Part shown: positions 10,633 to 20,864 of the stretch, piece after piece
How positions within the stretch are numbered: position 1 is the stretch's first letter
How the letters are laid out: every line of letters starts with the position of its first letter
Assembly: GCA_964019425.1 (NCBI GenBank)
Contig: OZ025783.1
Location: forward strand, 1,240,001 to 1,304,000
Reading direction: 5' to 3'
DNA: 64,000 nucleotides
DNA from: Flectonema sp. DT1601
Taxonomy: Eukaryota; Euglenozoa; Diplonemea; Diplonemida; Diplonemidae
Made by a program: the position numbers and the translations under genes
The notes under the pieces: model-generated
What the model was told of the DNA's origin: nothing
What the model saw: only the letters and a program-made list of their open reading frames with translations
Database searches by the model: none

Positions 10633-11864
10633 CCCTAGACCCGGCATATCCCTGAGTATCTCTAATTCCAACATGGCCCGCCACCTCTTTGTATACTCCT
10701 GTTCGTGTGCCATTGTCGTGTTCATCCCAGGCCCCCGCGTTGATGCCGTCTCACTCCCTGCCCCTAGTGTGCAGTTTGTCTTCGACTGGCTGTGCCCCCT
10801 CCTCGTGTACGACACCAGCGTGGGTTCTAGGCCCCGTCTCTGCATACCTCCTCGGGGCTGCCCCTTCGCCAAACACGTTGTGTCTACTCCTCGAGTACGG
10901 CACCAACGCGAGTGCTCCAGGCCCAGCCTCCGCACAGCCCACCGGAGCCGCCCCTTCGCCAATCACGTTGTGTCCACTCCCCGAGTACGACACTGTGAGT
11001 GCTCCAGGCCCAGCCTCCACATAGCTCCCCGGAGCTGTCCCTTCGCCAAACACCTCGTGTCCTCTCCCCGAGTACGACACCGTGAATGCTCCGGGCCCAG
11101 CCTCCGCTTCGCCAAACACATTATGTCCACTCCCCGAGTGCGACACCGTGAGTGCTCCAGGCCCAGCCTCCGCATAGCTCCCCGGAGCTGTCCCTTCGCC
11201 AAACACCTCGTGTCCTCTCCCCGAGTACGACACCGTGAATGCTCCGGGCCCAGCCTCCGCGTAGCTCCCCGGAGCTGTCCCTTCGCCAAACACCTTGTGT
11301 CCACTCCCCGAGTACAACACCGCGAATGCTCCAGGCCCAGCCTCCGCACAGCTCCCCGGAGCTGTCCCTTCGCCAAACACCTTGTGTCTACTCCCCGAGT
11401 ACGACACCGTGAATGCTCCAGGCCCAGCCTCCGCATAGCTCCCCGGAGCCGTCCCTTCGCCAAACACATTATGTCCACTCCCCGAGTGCGACACCGTGAA
11501 TGCTCCGGGCCCAGCCTCCGCATAGCTCCCCGGAGCTGTCCCTTCGCCAAACACATTATGTCCACTCCTCGAGTGCGACACAGTGAGTGCTCCAGGCCCA
11601 GCCTCCGCACAGCTCCCCGGAGCTGTCCCTTCGCCAAACACGTTGTGTCCACTCCCCGAGTACGACACCGTGAGTGCTCCAGGCCCAGCCTCCGTCTCTG
11701 CCAGTTGGTCGAGCACGCTGGACCTAGACATCACGAAGCGGCCGTTATTGTCCTACGAGGCGTCGGGAAAACAAGATGACAAGTGGGCCACATCGGATGT
11801 GAGGGGATTTGAGAACACGAGAGGGACGTGCTATGCCGCAGCAACAGTCTGCAGCCTAATATTT
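10633..11864. repeat. GC-rich 87-bp minisatellite block
   Basis: Between a right cap and a set of array units lies a strikingly GC-rich block. The marker cttcgcc recurs at 10864, 10954, 11041, 11107, 11194, 11281, 11368, 11455, 11542 and 11629, so the period is 87 bp with one 90-bp and one shortened 66-bp unit. Because 87 is a multiple of three, long frames are open on both strands (368 codons + and 327 codons -), each a 29-residue repeat. Neither shows a domain or convincing start, so I do not call a gene. Degenerate units extend back to about 10740. Base composition resembles the reverse transcriptase fragment at 13041-14241. Confidence 0.8.
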
Positions 11865-12217
11865 TTATCGATCGACTATGTTGATTACTTTCTATTTTCC
11901 GTCCTGGTCAGGACGCTAAACTGATTGTTTTTTCTTTAAAAATAAATAAAAAGAATAAAAAAAAAAAAAAAAAGGAATAAACAATGTTATCATTGTTTTT
12001 TTTTATCGATCGACTATGTCGATTACTTTCTATTTTCCGTCCTGGTCAGGACGCTAAACTGATTGTTTTTTCTTTAAAAATAAATAAAAAGAATAAAAAA
12101 AAAAAAAAAAAGGAATAAACAATGTTATCATTGTTTTTTTTTATCGATCGACTATGTCGATTACTTTCTATTTTCCGTCCTGGTCAAGACGCTAAACTGA
12201 TTGTTTTTTCTTTAAAT
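11865..12217 (-). repeat. Three foldback array units in right-arm orientation
   Basis: Three units with the palindromes TATCGATCGACTATGTCGAT (first copy mutated to ...ATGTTGAT) and CGTCCTG-GT-CAGGACG follow the minisatellite directly. They are followed not by a right cap but by a left cap (from about 12218), so this is a broken or recombined arm. Confidence 0.75.
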
Positions 12218-12613
12218 TTCGATAAAGTGGGAAGTAACGGACTGGGAGCTTTTGGCTCCTGCCCTATTCCCGATGTAAACTTTCTTTTTATTTTTTATTT
12301 TTTTTAACAGGCCCAAAGGGCGACAATGATGGTTGCTGACCAAGGAATAATATTCAAATGAATTTTCGTTTCAAAGAAACGAACAGAATTAAGAGAGAGG
12401 CAGAGAAAAAAAAGAAAAAAAAGAAAGAAAAGAAAAAAGAAAAAAAAAATATGAAGAGGAAATAATCAAACATGAAAAAAAAAAAAAAAAAAAAAAAAAT
12501 AAACAATGTTATCATTGTTTTTTTTTCTATCGATCGACTATGTCGATTAATTTCTATTTTCCGTCCTGATCGAGACGCTAAACTGATTGTTTCCTTTTTT
12601 TAAATAATAAATG

Positions 12614-12644
<31 letters not shown>

Positions 12645-12813
12645 ATCTTCCTGCTATCCTCATATCCCCACAATAATATTATACCTTTTCATTTTCTCTT
12701 TCCTTTTCTGGTCTTTTTTTTTTCTTTTTTTTCCTTTTTCATACAACGTTTTTTATACATTTTTTTTTTTTTTTTTTTCATGTTTGATTATTTCCTCTTC
12801 ATATTTTTTTTTT

Positions 12814-12846
<33 letters not shown>

Positions 12847-13040
12847 TCTCTGCCTCTCTCTTAATTCTGTTCGTTTCTTTGAAACGAAAATTCATTTGAA
12901 TATTATTCCTTGGTCAGCAACCATCATTGTCGCCCTTTGGGCCTGTTAAAAAAAATAAAAAAATAAAAAGAAAGTTTACATCGGGAATAGGGCAGGAGCC
13001 AAAAGCTCCCAGTCCGTTACTTCCCACTTTATCGAAATTC
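12218..13040. repeat. Short foldback palindrome (about 0.8 kb)
   Basis: The left cap (tttcgataaagtgggaagta at about 12219) and right cap (ending cttcccactttatcgaaatt at about 13038) face each other with only one terminal unit variant (about 12500-12600) between them. It looks like an internally deleted form of the 5.2-kb palindrome. Its right end abuts the reverse transcriptase fragment in mid-motif. Confidence 0.8.
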
Positions 13041-14241
13041 CAATAGCAGTAGGGGAATCACTGCGGAGGTGGGCGTGGAAGATAGTGCTAGCAAAAATAA
13101 GGCCCAAGATACCAAACCTCTTAAAGCCAGGAGGACAGCTGGGGGTGGCGGTACCCAGTGGGGTGGAGGCGGTGTACGCAATAGTACGGGACTACGCGAG
13201 GAGGAACAGGGGGGCCAACAAGGCAATCCTGACCATTGATTTTGAGAACGCTTTTAACTGTGTCTCGAGGGCGGTGTTCCTGCGTGAGCTGGCGTCCACG
13301 CTGCCGGAACTGTTGCCTTTGGCATCGTGGTGTTACGAGAGACCGACGAGCCTCTTTTTTGAGGATACCACGATTCCGTCGAGGGAGGGGGCCCAACAGG
13401 GGGATCCGGCAGGGCCTCTCCTTTTCTCACTCGGGATAAAAAGCCTACTGGAGGGACTCAAGAAGATGGGACTGGATGGAAGCCTCTGGTTCCTAGACGA
13501 TGGAGTGTTGATGGGAGGCGTAGACGAACTAGCGAAGGCGTACGACTACCTGGTTCAAAAGGCATCAAGCCTGGGGCTAAAGGTAAAGGAGGCGAAGTGC
13601 GTATTCGTACCTCTGCGGGTGGGCCTGGAACCGAAGGGGGGCTTGGAGAAGGTGAAACAAGAGTCCGAGGGAAACTTCACCATTCTCAAGCTACCGGTAG
13701 GGAGTGGGAGCTACTGCAAGGAATACCTGCTGCAGTACGTGACGAAGCTGAAGAAAGTAAGCGAGTCACTGACGATGCTACTGGATCGGCACGTAGCGCT
13801 GACCCAGCTACGATACTGCCATTCGTATGGGAAGATGGTATACTTGATGAGGTCAATGTACCTGGAGGACCAGCGATCAGGTCTGGCAGATTTCGACGCG
13901 GTGGTGAGAAGCGTGTTGCGGGGTCTCGTGGGTGGGGATATGGATGAGCGGGCGCACTTACAGGCGGAGCTACCTTTGCGAGAAGGGGGGGTGGGCCTGC
14001 GAAACTGTGGGAGACACGCGGCGGCGGGCAGAGCAGCGTCGGCCACTGCGACGAGGAAACTGTGCGTGGAGCTGGACGCCCAATACCAAGTCGACCCTGA
14101 GGAGTGGAGTGGGGTGTGTAAAGCGCTGACGCTGGAGACCTCGGAGGAGTGCGACCTGGACCTCGATAAGGTAGTGCGACAGAGAGAGCTGTCAATGAAG
14201 ATCGACGCCTTGCTGAAAACGAAGATGGTCAACGACCTTTA
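13041..14241 (+). pseudogene. Truncated reverse transcriptase of a second non-LTR retroelement
   Basis: A + strand frame of about 395 codons starts inside a conserved motif (PIAVGESLRRW, normally preceded by Arg) at the end of the foldback cap. It shows LTIDFENAFNCVSR (catalytic Asp), AQQGDPAGPLLFSLG, and FLDDG in place of the usual xADD box. It ends with a stop at 14240-14242. No endonuclease or zinc-knuckle follows. The Q-Q-G-D-P and LDD-G signatures differ from those of the element at 1-3934, so this is another family. It is GC-rich and codon use differs from the host genes. The N-terminal part is missing and was probably separated by the foldback insertion. Confidence 0.85.
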
Positions 14242-14245
14242 ATCA

Positions 14246-15019
14246 GACCATTAAAGAAGAACCTGCCACTGCAAGTTTTATAAAAGATGGTAAAGAAATC
14301 TTCCCTGTAGAAGAAGTCAAAATCCACAAAGTAACAAAACTGAAAACGATCGAAAAGCTCACCATTGAAAGATCGTGGCTTGAGAAATGTTTTATCTGGC
14401 AAACTTGTTACGCATCGGCTCTTTCTATTCTACTAATTGCCAATGGTTCTTCCTCCCCGGCCCCTTCTTTTTTGTTAGATGAGGATGAGCTCACTGGACT
14501 CTCCTTGTCATTCTCTTCTATTTCTTCCATCTCTTTCCAGACTCCCCCACCTGAACTCACGTCAACGGGATCGCAAACACTCCCTGCTGATTTTGCTATG
14601 GTGTTAAGATGTCAATCTGACATTGGTTCTCAAACCCCCTTGTACAAAGAAAAAAAAGGAAGATTAAGGCTGAAACTTTCCTTGAAATGCCAGATTTTAG
14701 AAAACGAATTAGAACAAATGAAAGAACGAATTTTTTATGTTCTGTTTTTATTTTACTTTAATGCGATGTCGGCCTCCCTCGAGAAAGACAAGCAGTTACT
14801 AAATGGATTACCTGTTGAGATCAAAGCTACCAACCAGGATCCATCCTCACTTCCTCCTGCGCCCCCTGTTTTAATTATTGAAAAAGATAGAAAAGAATAT
14901 GAACTTCTGGAAGGGGTAATTCAACGGTTAACAGTAGAACGCGATGAATCGAGGACTTCTCTTTCTGCACTAGTTCGACAATATGACTTAGTGGAAGATT
15001 ACAGGAAACGTGAGCTCGC
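14246..15019 (+). mobile_element. 5'-truncated retrotransposon 3' fragment joined to coiled-coil fragment (copy 2)
   Basis: From cattaaagaagaacctgcc onward this is the inverted copy of bases about 330 to 1, with a few differences (for example cacgtcaac versus the complement of gttgacatg). It therefore shows what lies beyond the left edge: the frame continues through TPPPELTSTGSQ into a Leu/Lys/Glu-rich coiled coil (CQILENELEQMKERI). After a short U-rich stretch it enters the coiled-coil sequence SLEKDKQLLNGLPVEIKA also present at 9545-10036. The copy stops at gagctcgc (about 15019). A LINE copy truncated at its 5' side is the simplest reading. Confidence 0.75.
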
Positions 15020-15660
15020 GCGTTATTTGACCAAGATGGCAATATCTGCCTCATCCCGGAGCCTACACACCGAGTTCATTGCATTGCCTCCTGGATTGCG
15101 AAGTACTTTGGCCTCAGTGACTTGCTCCGTTCAATAGTAACGCTGTGCTTCTTCATACGTGGGAATCGGTCGTTTGCTTACTGGCTTCGCAAGAAGCACC
15201 GCATCTCTTTTAGGGCGTGCCCATTTAAAGAGAAGGTTACGAATGGGCGCTTCGGAAGCTTAGCATTTGCATGCTATGTGTTATCATGCCCGCTTCGAGG
15301 TATTCCATTCCTCAGGTGGGTTCTCACATTCTTGCAGCGCAACAAGCGCCTCATCAAGTACTCTCATCGTCGCAGGCGGGCATACGCTTACCTGATGTCT
15401 CTCAGTAACAAGGAAATGGGCAACATCATGGAGTTCATGTGTGCACAATATAGTATTGTGAATGGTGTGCTCAGACGTCTCATCTCATTCTCCCGGAGCA
15501 TCGCACTCCGCGACAACTTCTCCAGTTTTGGGCAGAGGTTGCACGTGACATGTCAGAGGCAACCACAATTGACATCTCATATTTGCTGAATGATCATGGT
15601 CAGGTTGTTACAGAACAGAACAGTCTGAACGAGAATGAGCCCCTCAGTGATTAAACCCAC
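15020..15660 (+). pseudogene. Unidentified degraded coding fragment
   Basis: A frame open from about 15009 to 15589 reads DQDGNICLIPEPTHRVH and then a basic, Phe/Arg-rich sequence with no motif I know. A second, shorter frame (about 15465-15654) gives a more protein-like tail, LLQFWAEVARDMSEATTID through NENEPLSD and a stop. The change of frame and the sharp junction with the retrotransposon fragment suggest a decayed transposon or gene remnant. I cannot name the family. Confidence 0.4.
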
Positions 15661-16286
15661 CGCACACGCGATGCGCCGGTCCAAAGTCCGGAACCTCACC
15701 ACAAGCGATGGTCAGGAAGGGTGATGGGTCACAGGGCACAAGCGATGCCCATTTAGTTGTCAAAGAGACATGTATGGCAAACTGAACAGGTTTGACATCG
15801 CACAGCACACCAGCACCAACGGTACCATCTGAATATCACTCACTTTTTTCACTAGAATTCACACATTTTCACACATTTTCACATACATTTTCACACATTT
15901 TCACGGGATTTCACTACCAGAAAGCAGCAAAAAATTAAGTGAAAAATCGTGAAAAATCGTGAACACCTCCACCCTGCCGATCGCCTCAAAGAGCTTTTTG
16001 GCTAAAAAACATTAAATCTATACTTGCAGTACACAAACGGTTCTGTTCTTTGTCATTACATGTTCTTTACCGCCAGCCAGCGGGGCAATGAGCAGAAAAT
16101 GATTCCGGTGAGGAAGTGCATCCTCCTCACTCCTGATATATTGTTTGCCACTGGCTGCACAGATGAGATCTTTCACAACAGAACCATGTGCGTTGTCTGT
16201 GATTCTGGATGCATCCCATTGTGTGAGGGAAGAAGATCGTTTTGAGTCACAACTGTTAGCTCCTGTCAACCTACATTTCTTCCCAC
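15661..16286. other. Non-coding stretch before the gene cluster, with a small tandem repeat
   Basis: At 15850-15905 a short degenerate tandem repeat of cacattttca occurs. The rest shows no supported gene. The region marks the change from the repeat-rich left part to the one-way gene cluster. Confidence 0.5.
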
Positions 16287-16298
16287 AGTCACTATATA

Positions 16299-17300
16299 AT
16301 GTATGATCTTGTGATAGTAGGTGGCGGGTTAAGCTCACTTGTTGTAGCATATGAGTTTCTAGTCCACTCGTTAGGGTCCGTATTGATATTAGAAGCAGCA
16401 AGCAAATTGGGAGGTAGGTTGCAAATGACTGATGAAGGCATTGACATGGGGGCTGCGTGGGTGTGGGAGAATGATAACCCACTTGTCATGCAGTTATTAA
16501 AAACGCTGTCATTAAAAACAATGTTGCAGCCGGGTACCCATCCAGGTATGAAACAAAATCGAGTAGTGGGAGGTGCGGCACTTATGGCACACAGGCTGTC
16601 CGATATTATTAAATCAAAGGATGATGGCAACATCAAAATAGAGTCACAAGTAACAAAAGTTTCCTTGGACGAGAAAACAGGTCACATTGTGACAACTATC
16701 AAAGATGGTACCGAGTACATATCAAAACATGTTGTTATTGGCACACCGCCACGTATTGCAAAAAAAATAAATTTTACACCCGAGTTGTCGGCTGGAAAGC
16801 GGAAGGCAGCAGACAACACACCAGCATGGATGTCAAAAGTTGGGAAAATAGTTTTGAAGTACGATGATAAGTGGTGGGATGATTATGAGGCTTTCGGTTC
16901 TTTACCAGCCGATGGTCCTGGCTTTCAAATGTATGACGCCTCTATGACCTCAGCCAATGCGTTAGTGTTATTTTGTCAGTCGCCCCCTGCAGTAAACGAA
17001 GACGGCCTTAAGAAGCTAATCATTCAGCAGCTTACCAGTTCTTTTGGAAGCAAGGCATCTACCCCTAGTGATATATCTCTGACCATTTGGGCGAGAAATC
17101 CATTTATTAATGAAAACCCAAATGATTTCAAAATGTTTCACCTTCCTCCAAACAAAGATTTATCGACTCCAGAGTGGAACTCGAAGTTGTTGTTTGCTGG
17201 GGCTGAGGCGGCCAGACGTCATCCCGGCTACATTGAGGGTGCTCTTGAATCAGCATATGCTGTTATGAATGATCTTCATTCTCAGTGCAGTGCTAATTAG
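16299..17300 (+). CDS. Flavin-containing amine oxidase-like protein
   Basis: The product (333 aa) belongs to the FAD-dependent amine oxidase family, which oxidises amines or polyamines, or desaturates related substrates. The N-terminus has the dinucleotide-binding fold (DLVIVGGGLSSLVVAYEF), followed by the second ADP-binding strand (LILEAASKLGGRL) and GAAWVW. The C-terminus has the matching FAD motif, LLFAGAEAARRHPGYIEGAL. At 333 aa it is shorter than the usual 450-500 aa, the missing part being in the substrate-binding middle. There is no targeting or membrane segment, so a soluble enzyme is expected. The ATG at 16299 is 10 nt after a strong acceptor (cttcccacag, AG at 16287-16288), taken as the trans-splice site. 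No introns. The substrate cannot be predicted. Confidence 0.85.
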   Translation: MYDLVIVGGGLSSLVVAYEFLVHSLGSVLILEAASKLGGRLQMTDEGIDMGAAWVWENDNPLVMQLLKTLSLKTMLQPGTHPGMKQNRVVGGAALMAHRLSDIIKSKDDGNIKIESQVTKVSLDEKTGHIVTTIKDGTEYISKHVVIGTPPRIAKKINFTPELSAGKRKAADNTPAWMSKVGKIVLKYDDKWWDDYEAFGSLPADGPGFQMYDASMTSANALVLFCQSPPAVNEDGLKKLIIQQLTSSFGSKASTPSDISLTIWARNPFINENPNDFKMFHLPPNKDLSTPEWNSKLLFAGAEAARRHPGYIEGALESAYAVMNDLHSQCSAN

Positions 17301-17870
17301 ATGTGTTGTCGGTTCTTTACAGATAAATCTGAATTTCTCGTGAGTTTTCCTCCATCTGATAACAAGGAGGATTCTTAAATCTCTCTCTCTTTCCCTCTGT
17401 TCGATTTCTTCGGAGTGAGTCTATTCTAATTGAATATCGTGTGATAAAAATGCTAAAAAAAAGGGAAACCCTCTATTTCCAAAGAGTTTACCTAGGTCGC
17501 TGATGGTTAATTGCAAAGTTTCGAAAAACTGCCAAGAAGGCAACAGTTCTATGTGCCCTGCACATTTTAATAAAACTTCTCGAGACTGAAAACACCATCA
17601 GTAACTGAAGTACTACCCAATTTGATCCGTTTTATAAGTGAAACATAACTTGTGTGGAGCTGGCGGTTTTCGAAACTTTGTGTTGAATTTCAGGATTTTG
17701 AACAAACTTTGGGGGTTTTCCAGTGTATTTTCTGTGGGGAGCCTAAAATTCTCCGAAAAAGGAAATTCATCTTTGTGCCATGTATGAATTCTCTAAAAAA
17801 AAAAAAAAACGACAATACATATCAGCTCGTGGTTGTTGAGTTACTGTACTCAGAAACATATTCTCCATAC
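17301..17870. other. Intergenic region
   Basis: A 3' flank and spacer between the amine oxidase and ankyrin genes. It holds short A runs and no supported gene; a 77-codon frame at 17652-17885 has no protein-like features. Confidence 0.4.
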
Positions 17871-17884
17871 AGGTATAGAAAATA

Positions 17885-18583
17885 ATGTCAGTATCAGTCG
17901 ATGGTGGGACAAGTGTTTCTGCTACCCCCCGTCTATTCGAAGAATCAATTCCATTAACTAAACTCGAATTGTTGCAACTGGCAGCAGAAGAAGGAGACTT
18001 TCAAGGATTGGTAAGTCTGTTGAATGATAAAAACGTGAACCACTCAGATCCGGTGGCAGGATTAACTCTCCTCTCCATTGCGTCTAGTCAAGGTCACACG
18101 GATATCGTAAAGTATCTCCTTGAACGTGGAGCTGGTCCCGAGATTTCTGACACCAGCGGTTACACATCTCTTCATAGAGCTGTTTGGAATAATCAATTAG
18201 ATGTAGTAAAGCTTCTTTGTGAATATGGAGCCTCACCTGAGAATCCTGGTAGTAAAAATGCTGGATCGGTAATAGGGTTAGCTTGCGTGAAAGATCACCG
18301 CGAAATAGTAAAGTATTTGTTGTTGTTCCAAAATTCAATTATCAATGTTGTTGATCGCACGGGTCGTTCTCCCCTCAGCTATGCCGCTATGTCAGGAAAT
18401 GTTTCTCTGGTTGAGTTTCTGCTTCAGAATGGCTCAATTCCAACTCAGGGAAATGCAATACCACTTTGCAACGCTAGAGCTCAGAATGCCACCACTCAAT
18501 CGCAACAACAGCTATACAGAACTATGTTAGCCCTCTTTGCTAAATACGCAGATTTTGGAAGCTCACTTGCTGGAATACAATAA
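17885..18583 (+). CDS. Ankyrin-repeat protein
   Basis: A 232-aa protein of about five ankyrin repeats, which are helix-turn-helix modules that bind other proteins. Repeat cores are visible: LLQLAAEEGDFQGLVSLL (residues about 29-46), TLLSIASSQGHTDIVKYLL, TSLHRAVWNNQLDVVKLL, IGLACVKDHREIVKYLL and SPLSYAAMSGNVSLVEFLL. No other domain is seen; the last about 40 residues are polar. The ATG at 17885 lies 12 nt after an acceptor (ctccatacag, AG 17871-17872). No intron. The protein is probably a cytosolic or nuclear scaffold; the partner is unknown. Confidence 0.9.
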   Translation: MSVSVDGGTSVSATPRLFEESIPLTKLELLQLAAEEGDFQGLVSLLNDKNVNHSDPVAGLTLLSIASSQGHTDIVKYLLERGAGPEISDTSGYTSLHRAVWNNQLDVVKLLCEYGASPENPGSKNAGSVIGLACVKDHREIVKYLLLFQNSIINVVDRTGRSPLSYAAMSGNVSLVEFLLQNGSIPTQGNAIPLCNARAQNATTQSQQQLYRTMLALFAKYADFGSSLAGIQ

Positions 18584-19017
18584 ATGTTTAAAACTTACAG
18601 TCTTGTTGTCATCTCCTTCCGGAGATGGCTGTTTACACTTCACTCGCCTCCTCACTTGCTGTTTGGTACATGTTTCGGGGTTTTTGTTGAAGCCAAGAAA
18701 CCTAAGTACTGACACAGAAAACATTATTGCCACAGATACGTGGGATTACTCTCCTTATAGTTTCCGTTTTTTCAGTCGTCAATTACACTATAGGTGAACA
18801 CCTCAATTGTATTTTCCCTCTTATTATCTATCAGTTTTTAGAACCGTGAAAATAGGTTCTTAATATTGATGGTTAGAGAAAATGTATTTTTCTTTCTACA
18901 GGTTAACACTCGTATGTATTGGTTTGTTACATAAACTGTTTTGTATTACTGTAAAAAGGGTACATGAAAACGTCTCATTCATATTTAGATCTTAGCGACG
19001 TCAGTTTATTTTCGCAG
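18584..19017. other. Intergenic region
   Basis: This stretch ends in the probable trans-splice acceptor for the transporter gene (tttattttcgcag, AG 19016-19017). I see no gene or repeat in it. Confidence 0.4.
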
Positions 19018-19084
19018 TATCCACAGGCATTGAAGCCATTGTGTCTCCAACGACAAAACAATTCTTCGAAACGATAGTTTGAAA

Positions 19085-20359
19085 ATGAAGCGGCCGGAAT
19101 GTAATTCCGAAGCTGCTCCCGTTCGGTACGCACCCGACGACAAGTGTGAGCAAAAAACTCAACGAGGATGGAAACAGATGCTGGGATTTTGCTTTTTAGC
19201 GAGTGTGATTTGCTACGTAGACAGAACTAATATGAGTGTCGCAATGGTACCTGTATCAAAACAATACAATTGGGACAAGAGTACTCAAGGATGGATATTC
19301 GCAGGATTTTTTATTGGATACGCTTTAACTCAAATACCTGGTGGCATTCTAAGTGGTAGGTTGGGAGGTCCTCAGGTAGTTCTCGCAGCAGTTGGGTTAT
19401 GGTCCTTGTTCACACTGATAACTCCATTTTGCGCTCACGATTTAACACTTGTCATGATTGCTAGAATAGGGCTTGGGATGGGTGAAGGAGCAGCCATGCC
19501 TGCATTTCACAACATCGCCAGTAATTGGTATCCAAAAGAAAATCGAGCACTATGCGTATCCATAGTTGCTGCTGCAATGCAGATTGGTGTAGTCGTGTCT
19601 TTGTTACTATCTCCTGTTGTTGCAGTAAGTTGGGAGCTTGTATTCATTGGCTGTGGTATTGCTGGTTTTATTTGGTGCTTTGCCTTCCGCATGTTCCCAC
19701 CTGAGAATGCCTTTACTCCTCCTCCACAACTTCAAGGACACTCCGTTCCTTGGAGGTTGTTGTTGTCAAAGAAGGCTTTTTGGGCGATTTATATTTCTCA
19801 TTTTGGTGGTAATTTCGGATTCTATATTCTGATTTCATGGTTACCTGAGTACTTTATCTTTTTAGGAGTTCCTTTGGATCAAGTTGGTAAATTCGCTGTA
19901 CCAGCGTACCTCAGTGCAGCATGTTCAGCCTATGCAGCGGGGTGGTTAAGCGACCGATTGATATCTAAAGGTTGGGAAGTTTTGACCGTCAGGCGATCAA
20001 TCTTAGCATTTGCTTTGGGTGGTGCTGCTACATCTCTGTTTGCAGCAACGCTACTAAGCGCGGATCAAGTCACTCCCTTCAGGATGACTGTTTTATTCTG
20101 TTTTGCTCTAACTTGCCATGGTTGCCACAGTGCAGGTAATATGGTGAATATCCTCGATGTTGCTCCTCGATATGCAGGTGAAACTCACGGGATTTCAAAC
20201 ACTTTCGCTACCCTAGCTGGAGTTATTGGAAATGTTTATGTTGGATACATACTGCCGACATTTGGATGGTCAACAGTTTTCTTATCTGCTGTTGTTGTTT
20301 ATGTTATTTCTTTAATGTTCTTTCTTTGTTGGTCAAAAGCAGTTGACCTTACCGAATGA
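19085..20359 (+). CDS. Major facilitator transporter, SLC17/PHT4-like anion transporter
   Basis: A 424-aa protein with 12 predicted membrane segments. Family marks are FCFLASVICYVDRTNMSVAM in helix 1, GWIFAGFFIGYALTQIPGG (helix 2), the GGRLGGP-like loop (SGRLGGPQV), RIGLGMGEGAAMPAFHN (helix 4), and LDVAPRYAGETHGISNTFATLAG near helix 11. These are typical of the SLC17 (sialin, vesicular glutamate) and plant PHT4 anion/phosphate transporters. The cargo is most likely phosphate or an organic anion, and the location an endomembrane or the cell surface. The ATG at 19085 is preferred over an upstream TTG; the nearest AGs are at 19016-19017 and 19025-19026. No intron. Confidence 0.92.
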   Translation: MKRPECNSEAAPVRYAPDDKCEQKTQRGWKQMLGFCFLASVICYVDRTNMSVAMVPVSKQYNWDKSTQGWIFAGFFIGYALTQIPGGILSGRLGGPQVVLAAVGLWSLFTLITPFCAHDLTLVMIARIGLGMGEGAAMPAFHNIASNWYPKENRALCVSIVAAAMQIGVVVSLLLSPVVAVSWELVFIGCGIAGFIWCFAFRMFPPENAFTPPPQLQGHSVPWRLLLSKKAFWAIYISHFGGNFGFYILISWLPEYFIFLGVPLDQVGKFAVPAYLSAACSAYAAGWLSDRLISKGWEVLTVRRSILAFALGGAATSLFAATLLSADQVTPFRMTVLFCFALTCHGCHSAGNMVNILDVAPRYAGETHGISNTFATLAGVIGNVYVGYILPTFGWSTVFLSAVVVYVISLMFFLCWSKAVDLTE

Positions 20360-20852
20360 GAGCATCGGAAAAGGTTGCGGAAATACACTTTTCGGGATGT
20401 ATTTAAATTCGTCTTTACGAGGTTTTGAGTTACCGTACGTGAAAGGATTAAAAAAATATTGGATTGGTAGGCGCTGTTCTACTTTACAGTCCGTCGTTTT
20501 TGCGTATGCATATTATGTGTTTGCAGCAGAGGTTGGATTGATGTAAAAGAAAAAAAAAGGAACTTGCTTTTTTAAATGACCATATTCAACCAATGTACCC
20601 ACTACAACTATGTTCTGAGTGAGTCGTAATGAAAAGTAGTCCTTTCGCTTCTTTATGTCAGTCTGAGATATGCTCAAAACAAAGTTTCATTTCATGATAT
20701 AAGATTGTTTTCATTGTGTAGTTCTTTTCATCATCCAGTGTGCTGCAGCCAATAGACATGAAGTAGTAAAGAAGGTTAAACAGTTATAAAGTAACCCCCC
20801 ACACACAAGAATAGAATGTTTTACTTTGGGTGAAGCCATTAGTTTTCTGCAT
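20360..20852. other. Intergenic region
   Basis: The 3' flank of the transporter gene and the 5' flank of the F-box gene. No gene or clear repeat is seen. Confidence 0.4.
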
Positions 20853-20864
20853 AGCTCTATTAAC

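Noticed and set aside
10673-11779. Long open frames (368 codons + and 327 codons -) as genes
   Set aside because: The 87-bp period keeps several frames open at once. No start context, acceptor or domain supports one of them, so I call a minisatellite.
16018-16636. Minus-strand frames of 154 and 114 codons over the amine oxidase start
   Set aside because: They overlap the clear + strand oxidase and carry no motif.
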